From: Gemmatimonadaceae bacterium
GTDB taxonomy: Bacteria; Gemmatimonadota; Gemmatimonadetes; Gemmatimonadales; Gemmatimonadaceae
DNA: 64,000 nt
Direction of reading: 5' to 3'
Assembly: GCA_030835125.1 (NCBI GenBank)
Contig: JAUQWM010000044.1
Span: 1 to 64,000, forward strand
How positions within the stretch are numbered: the first letter of the stretch is position 1; the number at the start of each line of letters is the position of its first letter. Made by a program: the position numbers and the translations under genes. Below, one piece after another: positions 13,264 to 22,461 of this stretch. The notes below the pieces were generated by a model, which did not search any database, was not told the origin of the DNA, and saw only the letters and a program-made list of their open reading frames with translations.

Positions 13264-15828
13264 ATGCAGCCAAACAATGAGCGAGAGTCGTTGGAGAGCC
13301 GAGTACGGGACGTCGTCAAGGATGCTGGGTTCCTGCTTCAAGAGACCGAGCACGTTGGGGCGAGACAGGGCCGCTATGCCGGAACTCCACCGTACCTGGC
13401 GAGACCGCTTGGACAAATCCTGCAGGCATTGTACCCGAGTGGGCTGTACTCCCACCAAGCCCTGGCCCTCAACCATCTCGGTGCGGGTCGTGACGTCTGC
13501 CTGACCACGTCGACCGCATCGGGGAAGAGCCTTGTATTCATGGCGGGGGCAGCTGAGTTGTTGCTTCGCGATCCGAACGCAAAGGTCATCTGCCTGTATC
13601 CCGCGAAGGCACTCATCCAGGACCAACTCGACAAGTGGAGAAAATTCCTGGAGACCCTCTCGTTGCGTCCTGGCTATATCGACGGCGCTGTTCCCATGGA
13701 TGTTCGTGAGAAGACACTGACAGAGTGCCGTGTTGTCCTCATGACCCCGGATGTAGCCCACGCCTGGATGATGAGTCGCGCGTCACAGGCTCCCATCCGA
13801 CCATTCCTCGATTCCGTCCGGATGCTCGTCCTTGACGAGGCGCACGTGTACGATGGCGTGTTTGGCACTAACATGGCGTACTTCATCCGTCGCCTGTTAG
13901 CTGTGTCCGCGATCGACCGGGTGATTGCCAGCACGGCGACGATCGGAGAGCCAGCCTCGCTGCTCGAACGCCTGACTGGTCGGGACTTCGTCGTGGTGGA
14001 TGACGGGGACGATGGTGCGCCACGCCCGTCAAAGAGCATCCTGCTCGTTCGAGGCGGTGACAAGTCGTTTGACAACACCGTTACCCTGATTCGTGAACTG
14101 GCGAGCCGTGGCATGGGAAGGTTTCTCGCATTCGCTGATTCTCGGAGAATGGTAGAGCAAATTGTCGCCGCATCGGAACGGGGGGCGGCGACTTCTGACC
14201 AGTCGGAAGACGAGGGGCCCGAGGATGCTCATGACGCCGAACGTAGCGTGTTGCCGTATAGGTCGGGGTACGAGGAGGAGGATCGCAAGGGGATCCAGAG
14301 GGCCCTCACTGAAGGCACGCTGGCTGGAGTCGTGTCCACCAGCGCCCTCGAATTGGGACTTGATGTCGGCGAGATAGACATTGTGATCCTTCTCGATTCC
14401 CCCCCAACCGTGAAGGCGTTCTGGCAGCGAGTGGGCCGTGCGGGTCGTCGCAATCCGGCTGTATGCGTCCTGATCGACTCCCGCGGAACAGTTGGTGCCC
14501 AGCCGGATGGATTGAGGGGATACCTGAGACGAGCCGTCGAACCGGGCTGGCTCTACCTGCAGAATCGTTACCTGCAGTACACCCAGGCTCTGTGCGCTGC
14601 CCACGAGATTGCCGGTCTTGGCGGTCGCGCAGATCGTTCGCGCCTGTCTTCGCTGCCGGCGCCGTTCAACGAAATGCTCGAGAATGAGCTGAACCCCGTC
14701 GAAGCGGTTGCGGAGGACCTTTACCACCTGAAGCAGCGAGGTCAGGCCGGGCCGCACTACGAGTTCCCGGTCCGAAGTGGAATCGAGAAGGGGTTTGTGG
14801 TTCGAGAGCACCTCATCGGTGCTCGATCCCTCGGAACGGTGACGTTCTCCCAGGTGCTCCGGGAAGCGTTTCCCGGCGCGATCTACTACTACATGGCACG
14901 TCCCTATCGCGTTACCCAAGTCAACTACAGGGCCGGCGAAGTGGCGGTCAAAGGAACGAAACGCTGGACGACACGCGCGACTCTTCAGAACATGGTATTC
15001 CCTCGGCTTCAAGGCTTCCTCAACGGAAAGCGATCGGGGCGAGGCTTTATCGTTGAGACTCCGCTGCAGGTGAGTGAACGCGTAGTGGGTTTCACCGAGA
15101 AACGTGGTCCGAACAAACAGGTTCACGTCTATGGTCCGGGCTCGCCCTTCGCGCAGCGGCCCCTTCAACGGATGCTGGACACCACAGGCGTATGCTGGCA
15201 TTTCGATGAGCCGCGCTCAGTCAACCTCGCTGTTGGTGAGGCTGTTCTCGAGGCGTTTGCAGCTCTCTGCGGGATCGAGATGCGCGACATCGGCGTCGGC
15301 CTCTTTCATACCAAGCCGTCAGCCTTCTGGGCGACCGAGTGTCAAGGAGTCTGTATCTACGACGCCACGCATGGAAGCCTCAGACTCACGCAGCAGCTCG
15401 CGGAACGGTTTGAAGAAGTGTGCGCGTTCGCCCTTAAGCTCGACGCGAGCGGGACCATGATTAGCGGCGGAGCTCGGGACGAATCTGGGCGCGGGATTCA
15501 GTTGCTTGCCAGCCTGGTCGCAGGAACTGAACGCGTCGGCCGTTCCGATCGACAGGAAGAGGAAGCACCGCAGGACCCAACCGCTGATATCGTCCGAGTT
15601 ATTGCTGCAAACCAGCCAGCCGTGCTGCTGGACGAGGTGTCACGTGAGGTGCGTGTCATCGCATTTAGGTATACGCCCAAGGGCCCGATGTACCAGCTCG
15701 AATCGCTGCGCCCAGGCAATACGTGGATGGTGCCGAGAGAAGCGGTCCAGCCTATCTCCGGTGTTACTCTGATGGAGGAGCTCAACCTCGTGACGGGGGA
15801 GCGACGGTCGCTGGGAGAAGCAGAATAG
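13264..15828 (+). CDS. SF2 DEAD/DEAH-box helicase, MrfA/YprA-like
   Basis: The 854-residue protein has all helicase motifs: Walker A TTSTASGKSLVF (residues about 81-92), YPAKALIQDQ, MTPD, DEAH at D191-H194, STATIG, the C-terminal lobe with VVSTSALELGLDVGEID, and QRVGRAGRR near residue 390. The order and wording of these motifs match MrfA/YprA/Hrq1-type 3'-5' DNA helicases. The C-terminal part (GLFHTKPSAFWATE, then CIYDATHGSLRLTQQL) resembles the DUF1998/MZB region. I see no pair of CxxC motifs there, so the metal site of MrfA may be absent. It is paired with the TPR-DUF2325 gene upstream. The likely role is DNA unwinding in defence or repair. Confidence 0.86.
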   Translation: MQPNNERESLESRVRDVVKDAGFLLQETEHVGARQGRYAGTPPYLARPLGQILQALYPSGLYSHQALALNHLGAGRDVCLTTSTASGKSLVFMAGAAELLLRDPNAKVICLYPAKALIQDQLDKWRKFLETLSLRPGYIDGAVPMDVREKTLTECRVVLMTPDVAHAWMMSRASQAPIRPFLDSVRMLVLDEAHVYDGVFGTNMAYFIRRLLAVSAIDRVIASTATIGEPASLLERLTGRDFVVVDDGDDGAPRPSKSILLVRGGDKSFDNTVTLIRELASRGMGRFLAFADSRRMVEQIVAASERGAATSDQSEDEGPEDAHDAERSVLPYRSGYEEEDRKGIQRALTEGTLAGVVSTSALELGLDVGEIDIVILLDSPPTVKAFWQRVGRAGRRNPAVCVLIDSRGTVGAQPDGLRGYLRRAVEPGWLYLQNRYLQYTQALCAAHEIAGLGGRADRSRLSSLPAPFNEMLENELNPVEAVAEDLYHLKQRGQAGPHYEFPVRSGIEKGFVVREHLIGARSLGTVTFSQVLREAFPGAIYYYMARPYRVTQVNYRAGEVAVKGTKRWTTRATLQNMVFPRLQGFLNGKRSGRGFIVETPLQVSERVVGFTEKRGPNKQVHVYGPGSPFAQRPLQRMLDTTGVCWHFDEPRSVNLAVGEAVLEAFAALCGIEMRDIGVGLFHTKPSAFWATECQGVCIYDATHGSLRLTQQLAERFEEVCAFALKLDASGTMISGGARDESGRGIQLLASLVAGTERVGRSDRQEEEAPQDPTADIVRVIAANQPAVLLDEVSREVRVIAFRYTPKGPMYQLESLRPGNTWMVPREAVQPISGVTLMEELNLVTGERRSLGEAE

Positions 15829-16088
15829 TCCAGCGTGTGCGGTGTCGTGGAGTCGGTGGACACCTCCGCTGAGGGACGCCACCGGCATCCGCCGGGAAGC
15901 GGCCGGCGCCTATCGGAAAGCCGCTGGGATCCCGGTGCGCGGCGTCGGCGGCCGACCCAAGCTCTGGACCCAACCCCAAAATCGGCCACCATGGCGAGAG
16001 GGCGACTGGGATTGTCGCATCCAAGGGCAGGATCCCGCCGTTCGAACCCTCGTCTCATCCGATCAGCCGTCCGGCCCAGTTGAGTCGG
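15829..16088. other. gap between convergent genes, no clear feature
   Basis: This is the junction between the plus-strand helicase and the minus-strand nuclease gene. A plus-strand frame from 15842 (with AYRKAAGIPVRGVGGRPKLW) looks faintly like a decayed DNA-binding segment, but it runs into the nuclease gene and matches no family I know. I saw no hairpin with a T-run. Confidence 0.4.
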
Positions 16089-17087
16089 CTAGCCTTGGGA
16101 CGGACCCGTCGACGCAGCGCTCTCGAGCCATTCTCCCGAATTGATCCAGGCAACCAGCGCATCCATGGCACTCGCGGCCGTCTGAGCGCGTTGCGGCGTT
16201 ATCGTGGTGCGGTCCTCACTCGTGAAGTGCATTCCCAAGGTCACGACTATGTTGCGCCGAGCTTGACTCAGGCGCCATCCACGTGCCTGCGCGTCAGCGA
16301 TTGCAGCTTGTGTGAATCGAAATCCGCTGTGTTTGACCTCCACGGCCACTTCGCCGGGTTTGATTCGGTATTGAAACCAGTAGGCCGACGTGCTCTCGTG
16401 GTGAACATGCACATAGTCGCCCTCGTTGCCGTTCACCTGATACCATCCCTGTGACCCGGCTAGTGCTTGCCAGATCGCGTCGTGGACTTCAGGGAACTTC
16501 CCCTTTACACCTTGAAACGCACAGATTGCGAAATCGTGTTCGATCTCTGCTAGGACATCCCGGACGGCGGCGATTGCGGGATCGAGAGACTCAGCCCGTG
16601 CGACGAGGTCCATCCAGTCCCCTCGTAGGCTGAAGCGAAAGTCAAACGCTCGTGCCTCCGGATGAAATCTCTTCCGAGTCAGGTAGCCTTCGGGAGCTGT
16701 CAGGATCGTAATGACAGGTCGTCCTCCCGAGCGTTCCTGGGCCCACCTGGCACGCTCCTTGTACCGTGCTCCCTGACGCGGCTGGAAGTCGGAGTTAAAC
16801 TTGTTTTCGAAGAGGACACGCGGCGCGCCATCCAGCAATAGCCGAACGTCGTCTTCACCTTTGTGCATTCCGTGGCCACTGGTTTCGTTGCGGACCAGGA
16901 CCGCAGCGCTTGAATCAGCCTCTTCCGGCCAGCCTATTCGCCGATAGAGCTGGGCCCTTATGGTTGCGTTGCCGAGCGCTTTCTCGAGGATGTCATCAAT
17001 GCGTCTTTCGCCCGCTAATGCGATCTCGAGCAAATGATCCTCCGTTGGATTCGGTTCGGCTGGGTGACTCGGGCCTTCGCGTGTCAT
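16089..17087 (-). CDS. PD-(D/E)XK nuclease-family protein
   Basis: The 332-residue protein is taken from ATG 17087 (MTREGPSHPAEPNPTEDHLL). A GTG at 17183 would add 32 residues and cannot be excluded. The TEDHLLEIAL helix near the N-terminus and the core DVRLLLDGAPRVLFENKF (D, then E-x-K) are typical of PDDEXK-family nucleases found in defence islands. The C-terminal half is a domain of unknown function with many aromatic residues (YVHVHHESTSAYWFQYRI). It is the last gene of the minus-strand restriction operon, about 155 nt after HsdR. DNA cleavage is inferred from the motif only. Confidence 0.72.
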   Translation of the reverse strand: MTREGPSHPAEPNPTEDHLLEIALAGERRIDDILEKALGNATIRAQLYRRIGWPEEADSSAAVLVRNETSGHGMHKGEDDVRLLLDGAPRVLFENKFNSDFQPRQGARYKERARWAQERSGGRPVITILTAPEGYLTRKRFHPEARAFDFRFSLRGDWMDLVARAESLDPAIAAVRDVLAEIEHDFAICAFQGVKGKFPEVHDAIWQALAGSQGWYQVNGNEGDYVHVHHESTSAYWFQYRIKPGEVAVEVKHSGFRFTQAAIADAQARGWRLSQARRNIVVTLGMHFTSEDRTTITPQRAQTAASAMDALVAWINSGEWLESAASTGPSQG

Positions 17088-17243
17088 CTCTGCGGATGCC
17101 AATGAATGGAGTTGCCACGGGCGCGCCCCGAGGTCGGCAACGTCCCCAAGCGCCCCGAACAGGGCGAGGGTGCTCTCACCCACCGGTCGCCGGTGCTGTT
17201 CGGTTGTGCCTTGGTGGTGGCGCCGATTGTGACGGTAGGCCAG

Positions 17244-20240
17244 CTAGCCGTAAGTCAGTCCAAATACAGTGTCCGCCAGCCACCGACGGAACCCCTCGTT
17301 GTCCACGAACTGCTTGAACAATTCCGTGTCATCCTTGAGTACCGCAGTCATGACTCGTGACAGCGCTTTGTCGTGCTCGACCCGAGCATTCTGCCGGTCC
17401 GAGTTCTTCTTCGCGTTCCGGTACGCCGTGTCGGCAGCAACGCGATTCGGAATGTCCTGCGTGATCAGCTTGTGCACACGGTCACGGTCCGACCAGCTGA
17501 TGTTCCCGAACTGATCGTTGAAGACCTTCAGAATATTCGATAGCCGATCCAGCTCTGCTTCAGGCTTGTGCCCCCCGCCGGTGGTCGGTACCGGTTCGAT
17601 GTCCGCATCTGCGTCAGGTAGCTGGATTGCGACGGCTGCCCGTTTCTCCACGCGGTAGCTGTCCATGTCGATCGCGTCGAGGATGCCTTTTGACAGGTCC
17701 TCCTCGACCGGAGCAGGGAGCTTCGGCACGAGGAAGGTCAGGAAGATCGAGAGCTTCTCCCACTCGGCGTTGCTGTAGGGCAGGATCGACGACAGGAACC
17801 CGTAGGCTCGCAGGAAAGCCTTAGCCTTCCCCTTGAAGTCCACCTGATCGTCCTCGCCGAGGCGCTCGCGGTAGTCCGCTACGCAGGCGTCGAGGATGGG
17901 GTCAAGGCGGTCCCGATCCGCCCCGCCCAGATAGAGCCCCACGAACTCGTCAACCTGTGCCGGCGCATACATCTGGTAGCCGTCCAGCGCCGCCTTGAGA
18001 TCGTGCAGCTTGTTGGGATCGGTCTCCTCGGCGAGCACCGTCGTCCGGTAGTAGTCGGCGAACGCCTCCTGAATCGTGTCAGCGTCGTTCATGAAATCGA
18101 GCACAAAGACGTCGTGCTTCTTCGGGTGCGCTCGATTCAGGCGCGAAAGCGTCTGCACCGCCTTGATGCCCGAGAGGATCTTGTCCACGTACATCGTATG
18201 CAACAGCGGCTCGTCGTAGCCGGTCTGGAACTTGTCGGCGCAGATCAGGAACCGGTACGGATCCTCCTGGATCTTGTCGACAATCTGGCTGGATGGGAAA
18301 CCGTTAAGCGACGCCTCGGTCACCTTCACCCCGCCGTAGTCGTGCTCGCCTGAGAACGCTACGATAGCCCGGTGCCGGCTCTTCCGCTCTCCGAGGTATT
18401 CGCGAAAGCCGTGGAAGTACTGAATTGCGCGCTCAATACCGCTCGTCACCACCATTGCTCGCGCCTCGCCTCCGATCTTGTTGAGCGCCAGCACCTGCTC
18501 ATGGAAGTGGTCGACCATGATCTCGGCCTTGAGCCGGATGGCGTGGTCGTGACTCTCGACGTACCGGCGCAGCTTCTTCTTCGCCCTCTTGGTGTCGAAC
18601 TCCGGATCGCTCTCCACCTTCTTGACAAGCTTGTAGTAACTCTCAACGGGCGTGTAGTACTTCAGCACGTCCAGGATGAAGCCTTCCTGGATGGCCTGCT
18701 TCATCGTGTAGCTGTGGAACGGCCGGTGCTTCACGGTGCCATCGCCCTGAGGCTCAGGCACGCCAAAGATCTCGAGCGTCTTGTTCTTCGGCGTCGCGGT
18801 GAAGGCAAAGTAGCTCGCGTTGGGCAGGAGCTTCTTCGCCTCCATCAGCCGGTTGATCTTGTCCTCGAGGGTCTCGTCGTCCTCACCCGCGCCTTCCGTC
18901 GAGAGCGCCTGCGAAAGCGCCGCCGAGGTGCGGCCGCCTTGGCTCGAGTGCGCCTCGTCGATGACGATCGCAAAGCGCCGCCCTCGGTGCTCACTGCCGA
19001 TCTCGTCGAGGATGAACGGGAACTTCTGCACCGTGGAGATGACGATCTTCTTCCCCTCGGCGAGGAACTTGCGCAGATCGCCCGAGTGCTCGGCGTGCCC
19101 GACGGTGGCGCCCACCTGCGCGAACTGCTTGATGGTGTCCTTGATCTGCTGGTCGAGGATCCGGCGGTCGGTGACGACGAGGATCGAGTCGAAGACCGGC
19201 GCATCGTCCTTCTCGAGGCCGATGAGCTGGTGCGCGAGCCAGGCGATGGAGTTCGACTTGCCGCTTCCGGCCGAGTGCTGGATCAGATAACGCTGCCCCG
19301 CGCCAAGCACGGCGGCATCGGCGAGCAGCCGACGGACGACGTCGAGCTGGTGAAAGCGCGGCCAGATCTGCACCGACTCCTTCCGGCCGGTCTTCTCGTC
19401 CTTGGCCTCGACCACTTGCGCGTAGTTCTCGAGGATGTCGGTCAGCCCCGCGCGCGTCAGCACACGCCTCCACAGGTAGTCGGTCTTGAGGCCGTCCGGG
19501 TTCGGCGGGTTTCCGGCACCGTTGTTCCAGCCGCGGTTGAAGGGGAGGAACCACGAGCCCTTGCCCTTGAGGTGTGTGCAGAAGCGCACCTCGTGGTCGT
19601 CCACCGCGAAGTGCACCACGCAGCGCCCGAACTCGAACAGCCGCTCGCGCGGGTCGCGGTCGCGCTGGTACTGCTCGACAGCGTCGGCGACCGTCTGTTT
19701 GGTCAGGCTGTTCTTCAGCTCGAAGGTGGCCACCGGCAGGCCGTTGATGAACAGGCCGAGGTCGAGCGCGCGCTGCGTCTCGTCGCGGCTGTAGCGAAGC
19801 TGTCGCGTGACGCTGAAGCGGTTGGCGGCGTAGCGTTCGGCGGCCTTCGCGTTGCCGGGCGAGGGCGTGCCGTGGAAGAGGTCGAGGTGGTGCGGCCCGT
19901 GCTTGAGTCCGTGGCGCAGCACGTCGATGGTTCCGCGCTTGGTGATCTCGCCCTGCAGGCGTGCCAGGAACTTGCGCCGGGTGGGGCCTTCCTGGCCGAG
20001 ATCGAGCGCGTCGCAGATCTCCGGTTGGGTCGCCCGCAGGAAGGCCGAGAGCTGGGCGATGTCGACGCAGTACTCGCGGTCGTAGTCGCCCGGATTACCG
20101 CAGATCCAGCCCGCGCCGTAGGTCGCTGGCCGCTCGCGGACCGTGTTGGGTTCGGCGGTGCCCGGATCGCAGGACGCGCCGGTCAGCGCCGTGCAGATCA
20201 ACCGCTCGAGGCCGCGTTCCGAGGTGTCGGTCGGGCTCAC
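17244..20240 (-). CDS. hsdR: type I restriction enzyme, HsdR subunit
   Basis: The 998-residue protein starts at GTG 20240, overlapping the upstream nuclease-like gene by 4 nt (GTGA). The N-terminal nuclease has D160, E174-L-K176 (VATFELKNSL) and the Q-x-x-x-Y-type helix (AVEQYQRDR). The translocase has Walker A HSAGSGKSNSI, DEAH in VIDEAHSSQGG, and a lobe 2 with FLICADKFQTGYDEP and LSRLNRAHP. HsdR uses ATP to reel in unmethylated DNA and cuts at a distance, in complex with HsdM and HsdS encoded in the same operon. The length is normal and the motifs are intact, so the enzyme should be active. Confidence 0.95.
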   Translation of the reverse strand: MSPTDTSERGLERLICTALTGASCDPGTAEPNTVRERPATYGAGWICGNPGDYDREYCVDIAQLSAFLRATQPEICDALDLGQEGPTRRKFLARLQGEITKRGTIDVLRHGLKHGPHHLDLFHGTPSPGNAKAAERYAANRFSVTRQLRYSRDETQRALDLGLFINGLPVATFELKNSLTKQTVADAVEQYQRDRDPRERLFEFGRCVVHFAVDDHEVRFCTHLKGKGSWFLPFNRGWNNGAGNPPNPDGLKTDYLWRRVLTRAGLTDILENYAQVVEAKDEKTGRKESVQIWPRFHQLDVVRRLLADAAVLGAGQRYLIQHSAGSGKSNSIAWLAHQLIGLEKDDAPVFDSILVVTDRRILDQQIKDTIKQFAQVGATVGHAEHSGDLRKFLAEGKKIVISTVQKFPFILDEIGSEHRGRRFAIVIDEAHSSQGGRTSAALSQALSTEGAGEDDETLEDKINRLMEAKKLLPNASYFAFTATPKNKTLEIFGVPEPQGDGTVKHRPFHSYTMKQAIQEGFILDVLKYYTPVESYYKLVKKVESDPEFDTKRAKKKLRRYVESHDHAIRLKAEIMVDHFHEQVLALNKIGGEARAMVVTSGIERAIQYFHGFREYLGERKSRHRAIVAFSGEHDYGGVKVTEASLNGFPSSQIVDKIQEDPYRFLICADKFQTGYDEPLLHTMYVDKILSGIKAVQTLSRLNRAHPKKHDVFVLDFMNDADTIQEAFADYYRTTVLAEETDPNKLHDLKAALDGYQMYAPAQVDEFVGLYLGGADRDRLDPILDACVADYRERLGEDDQVDFKGKAKAFLRAYGFLSSILPYSNAEWEKLSIFLTFLVPKLPAPVEEDLSKGILDAIDMDSYRVEKRAAVAIQLPDADADIEPVPTTGGGHKPEAELDRLSNILKVFNDQFGNISWSDRDRVHKLITQDIPNRVAADTAYRNAKKNSDRQNARVEHDKALSRVMTAVLKDDTELFKQFVDNEGFRRWLADTVFGLTYG

Positions 20241-21025
20241 GTGTGTCCCCGCTGCAGCGGTTGCATCGCGGTGGCGATGAGCGGAGCGAACCGTACCCCG
20301 TTGACTGTCCAGGCCTGATCCCAGATTTCCGGCGGGAACAGGCTCGCGCTATGGCTAAGCACCAGTCTCGTCCATGCCTCGGCCGTCAAAACGGGATCAC
20401 CCTTGTCAGCCATCTCGTCGGCGCACAAGAAGCCGAGATAGACGAGACACACCGGGATGCCGAGCTGCGTCAGCTTCCAGCTCCAAGCGAACCGGTTGGA
20501 CATCTGATAATGGCTGTCCCTGGAGATATCCCACGGGTGACCGGTGGCCGCGGTCAGGCCTGCCCGCGCCGACTCGATCGCCAGCCCGATAGTCGGGTGA
20601 CTCGCCTTCCTGTCCTCAGAAGCGTCCTTCGGCAGATGGCGACCCGCAGCCTCCTTGATCAACTCCTGATCGTATGCCTTCGCTTCGATCAGCAGCAGTC
20701 CGCGTTTGCCATCGATGATGCACGTACTTGCGATGTCGAAGTTCGGTGTCCTGGCCCCATGCCGATTACTCGGAAGCCACCAATCCACCAACTGTCCCCT
20801 GTGAGCGCGGTCGAGCAGGCGCTCTGCTTTGTCCAGCTCCGCCTCTGCGGTAACGGTGAAACCCTGCGGCATCCATTGATCTGATGGAGCGACGACCGCG
20901 AATGGCGTAGCCAACGCCGTTAGCTTATTGGCGACGACCTGTGGAGAACCGTCTGTAAGCAGGTGGCAGCGCGGCTTGCTCCCACGCTGGGCGTTGCGGT
21001 CTAACTCCCTGAAGAGCCCTGTCAC
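20237..21025 (-). CDS. PD-(D/E)XK-fold protein embedded in the restriction operon
   Basis: The 262-residue protein starts at ATG 21025, overlapping the HsdS stop by 4 nt. A nuclease-like core is visible: D97 (TPNFDIASTC), then a strand with E114-A-K116 (LLLIEAKAYDQEL). The C-terminal half has a long helix-rich region (FAWSWKLTQLGIPVCLVYLG). It is neither HsdR nor HsdS. Similar short proteins are found next to type I systems, but I know no tested role. It could be an accessory nuclease or an inactive partner. The tight coupling on both sides argues that it works with the complex. Confidence 0.65.
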   Translation of the reverse strand: MTGLFRELDRNAQRGSKPRCHLLTDGSPQVVANKLTALATPFAVVAPSDQWMPQGFTVTAEAELDKAERLLDRAHRGQLVDWWLPSNRHGARTPNFDIASTCIIDGKRGLLLIEAKAYDQELIKEAAGRHLPKDASEDRKASHPTIGLAIESARAGLTAATGHPWDISRDSHYQMSNRFAWSWKLTQLGIPVCLVYLGFLCADEMADKGDPVLTAEAWTRLVLSHSASLFPPEIWDQAWTVNGVRFAPLIATAMQPLQRGHT

Positions 21026-22461
21026 ACCACGGCCTCATCGGGCACGCCGTCGCTGTCATCAACGGCGGCTTCTTCCGCGTCGCTCTCGACTTCGGTTTCG
21101 TCGAGCGGCTCGGACTCTTCGGCCTCGTGCGGCATCCGCGCCGCCGCCTCGCGCACGTCGAGCTTGCCGGTCACCACGTCGACGATCAGGCGGGTACGGT
21201 ATTCGCGGAGGAGGTCGACTTCGCGTTGGGCTCGGTCGGAAGCGGCGACGATGTCCCGCGTGGCACCTTTGAGGTGCTCGACTATCTGGGTCTGCTCCTG
21301 AGCCGGTGGGACCACAAGCTCAATACGCTTAAGGTCGCGTATGTTTATCCCGCGCACGGTCGCGCCGACCACTCGCGACTTCACATGCTCGCGAAAAATC
21401 GGAGCCCGAACGGCGTGTAGAAGCCAACGCGGATTGACGCGTGCGTTCGCGGCGATGCGAGCGGCGTCCTGTGTCAGGTTAGCTCCCACAAGCTCCGGCG
21501 GGACCAACTCGGCGGCCCCAACGCCACCTCGAATTGCGAACACGATGTCTCCTTCCGCCAACCGTGAGCGCGCGTATCGTGACTCAATCTCGAATGTGGT
21601 TCGCGATAACAACTCCGGGCGGAGGTGTCCAGGTTCGCAGTTGCCACCCTTCACAATGAAGACACCCTCGTCGACGTTCGGCCCGGGAAGAACGATGCCG
21701 TACATGATGGGCCGATTCGGATCCGTGATTTGCTGCACGCGCCGTACCTCCCAATGCTCCGGGACATCCCCCAGCCACTCCACTCCGGAAGGCTTTAGAC
21801 GGACGTTGGGGTCGAGGCCGCGGGTGACGGCGCGGTGGATGATTGCCTGCTTCTGCTCCTCCAGCAGCTTTGTCAGCTTCTGCTTGGCGTGGACGTAGCG
21901 TCGAATCCGCCTCTCCGCGTGGTCGAGGAAGCGGACGATAACGGCCTGTTCGGCGAGGGGCGGGAGGCACGAGTAGATCATCCTGAAGTGCTCGGGCCGT
22001 AAGCTCCACATGTCCGACGTGATCCCGTAGGACCATCTCTCGGCCTCTTTCGCAAAGGCTGGAGTGCGAAGCAAATAGTGCAGGTAGCGGGGCACGGCTC
22101 CTGCATGCGGACGCAGCACCACGTATGCCGGGCTCACGATCCCTTCGTACTCGGAAACCCCTACGGCTCCCTGCCAGGCGCGCATCTTGTTGTAAGCAAT
22201 GTTCCCGGGCCGGACGAACTTGTAAGCGGACTTCTCCAGTTTCGAGCTGTCCTTCTTCGAGCTGTCTTCGAGCAAGGTCTTCTGTCGAATCACACCTTTG
22301 GTGATCGTCACCGAAAGCATGTCGGCATCAGGGTGATCGCGCTCCTTGATCTCGGTGAAGACCGCGCGATTCGGCAGGACATCCCAATGCCCAGGCACCT
22401 CCCCCAGCCACGGCACACCGGAGTCCTTCATCGCGCGATAGGGCGTGAGGCCGACGATCAT
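21022..22461 (-). CDS. hsdS: type I restriction-modification specificity subunit HsdS
   Basis: The 479-residue protein starts at ATG 22461 (MIVGLTPYRAMKDSGVPWLG), overlapping the upstream ATPase stop by 4 nt. The two target recognition domains are each introduced by the family phrase: MKDSGVPWLGEVPGHW near residue 10 and LKPSGVEWLGDVPEHW near residue 215. Each is closed by conserved helices (PPLAEQAVIVRFLDHAERRI and PPAQEQTQIVEHLKGATRDI). The tail is unusually acidic (EESEPLDETEVESDAEEA). HsdS reads the two halves of the target site and links two HsdM copies. In-frame codons upstream of 22461 belong to the ATPase gene. Confidence 0.94.
   Translation of the reverse strand: MIVGLTPYRAMKDSGVPWLGEVPGHWDVLPNRAVFTEIKERDHPDADMLSVTITKGVIRQKTLLEDSSKKDSSKLEKSAYKFVRPGNIAYNKMRAWQGAVGVSEYEGIVSPAYVVLRPHAGAVPRYLHYLLRTPAFAKEAERWSYGITSDMWSLRPEHFRMIYSCLPPLAEQAVIVRFLDHAERRIRRYVHAKQKLTKLLEEQKQAIIHRAVTRGLDPNVRLKPSGVEWLGDVPEHWEVRRVQQITDPNRPIMYGIVLPGPNVDEGVFIVKGGNCEPGHLRPELLSRTTFEIESRYARSRLAEGDIVFAIRGGVGAAELVPPELVGANLTQDAARIAANARVNPRWLLHAVRAPIFREHVKSRVVGATVRGINIRDLKRIELVVPPAQEQTQIVEHLKGATRDIVAASDRAQREVDLLREYRTRLIVDVVTGKLDVREAAARMPHEAEESEPLDETEVESDAEEAAVDDSDGVPDEAVV

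Noticed and set aside
15842-16144. 100-codon plus-strand frame with an HTH-like stretch
   Set aside because: It runs into the convergent nuclease gene, matches no family and has no ribosome site. It could be a fossil but is not supported.
18372-20318. Long plus-strand reading frame of 648 codons antisense to HsdR
   Set aside because: It mirrors the third-position GC bias of hsdR. It is rich in Arg, Val and Leu without any domain, while the minus strand has complete HsdR motifs.
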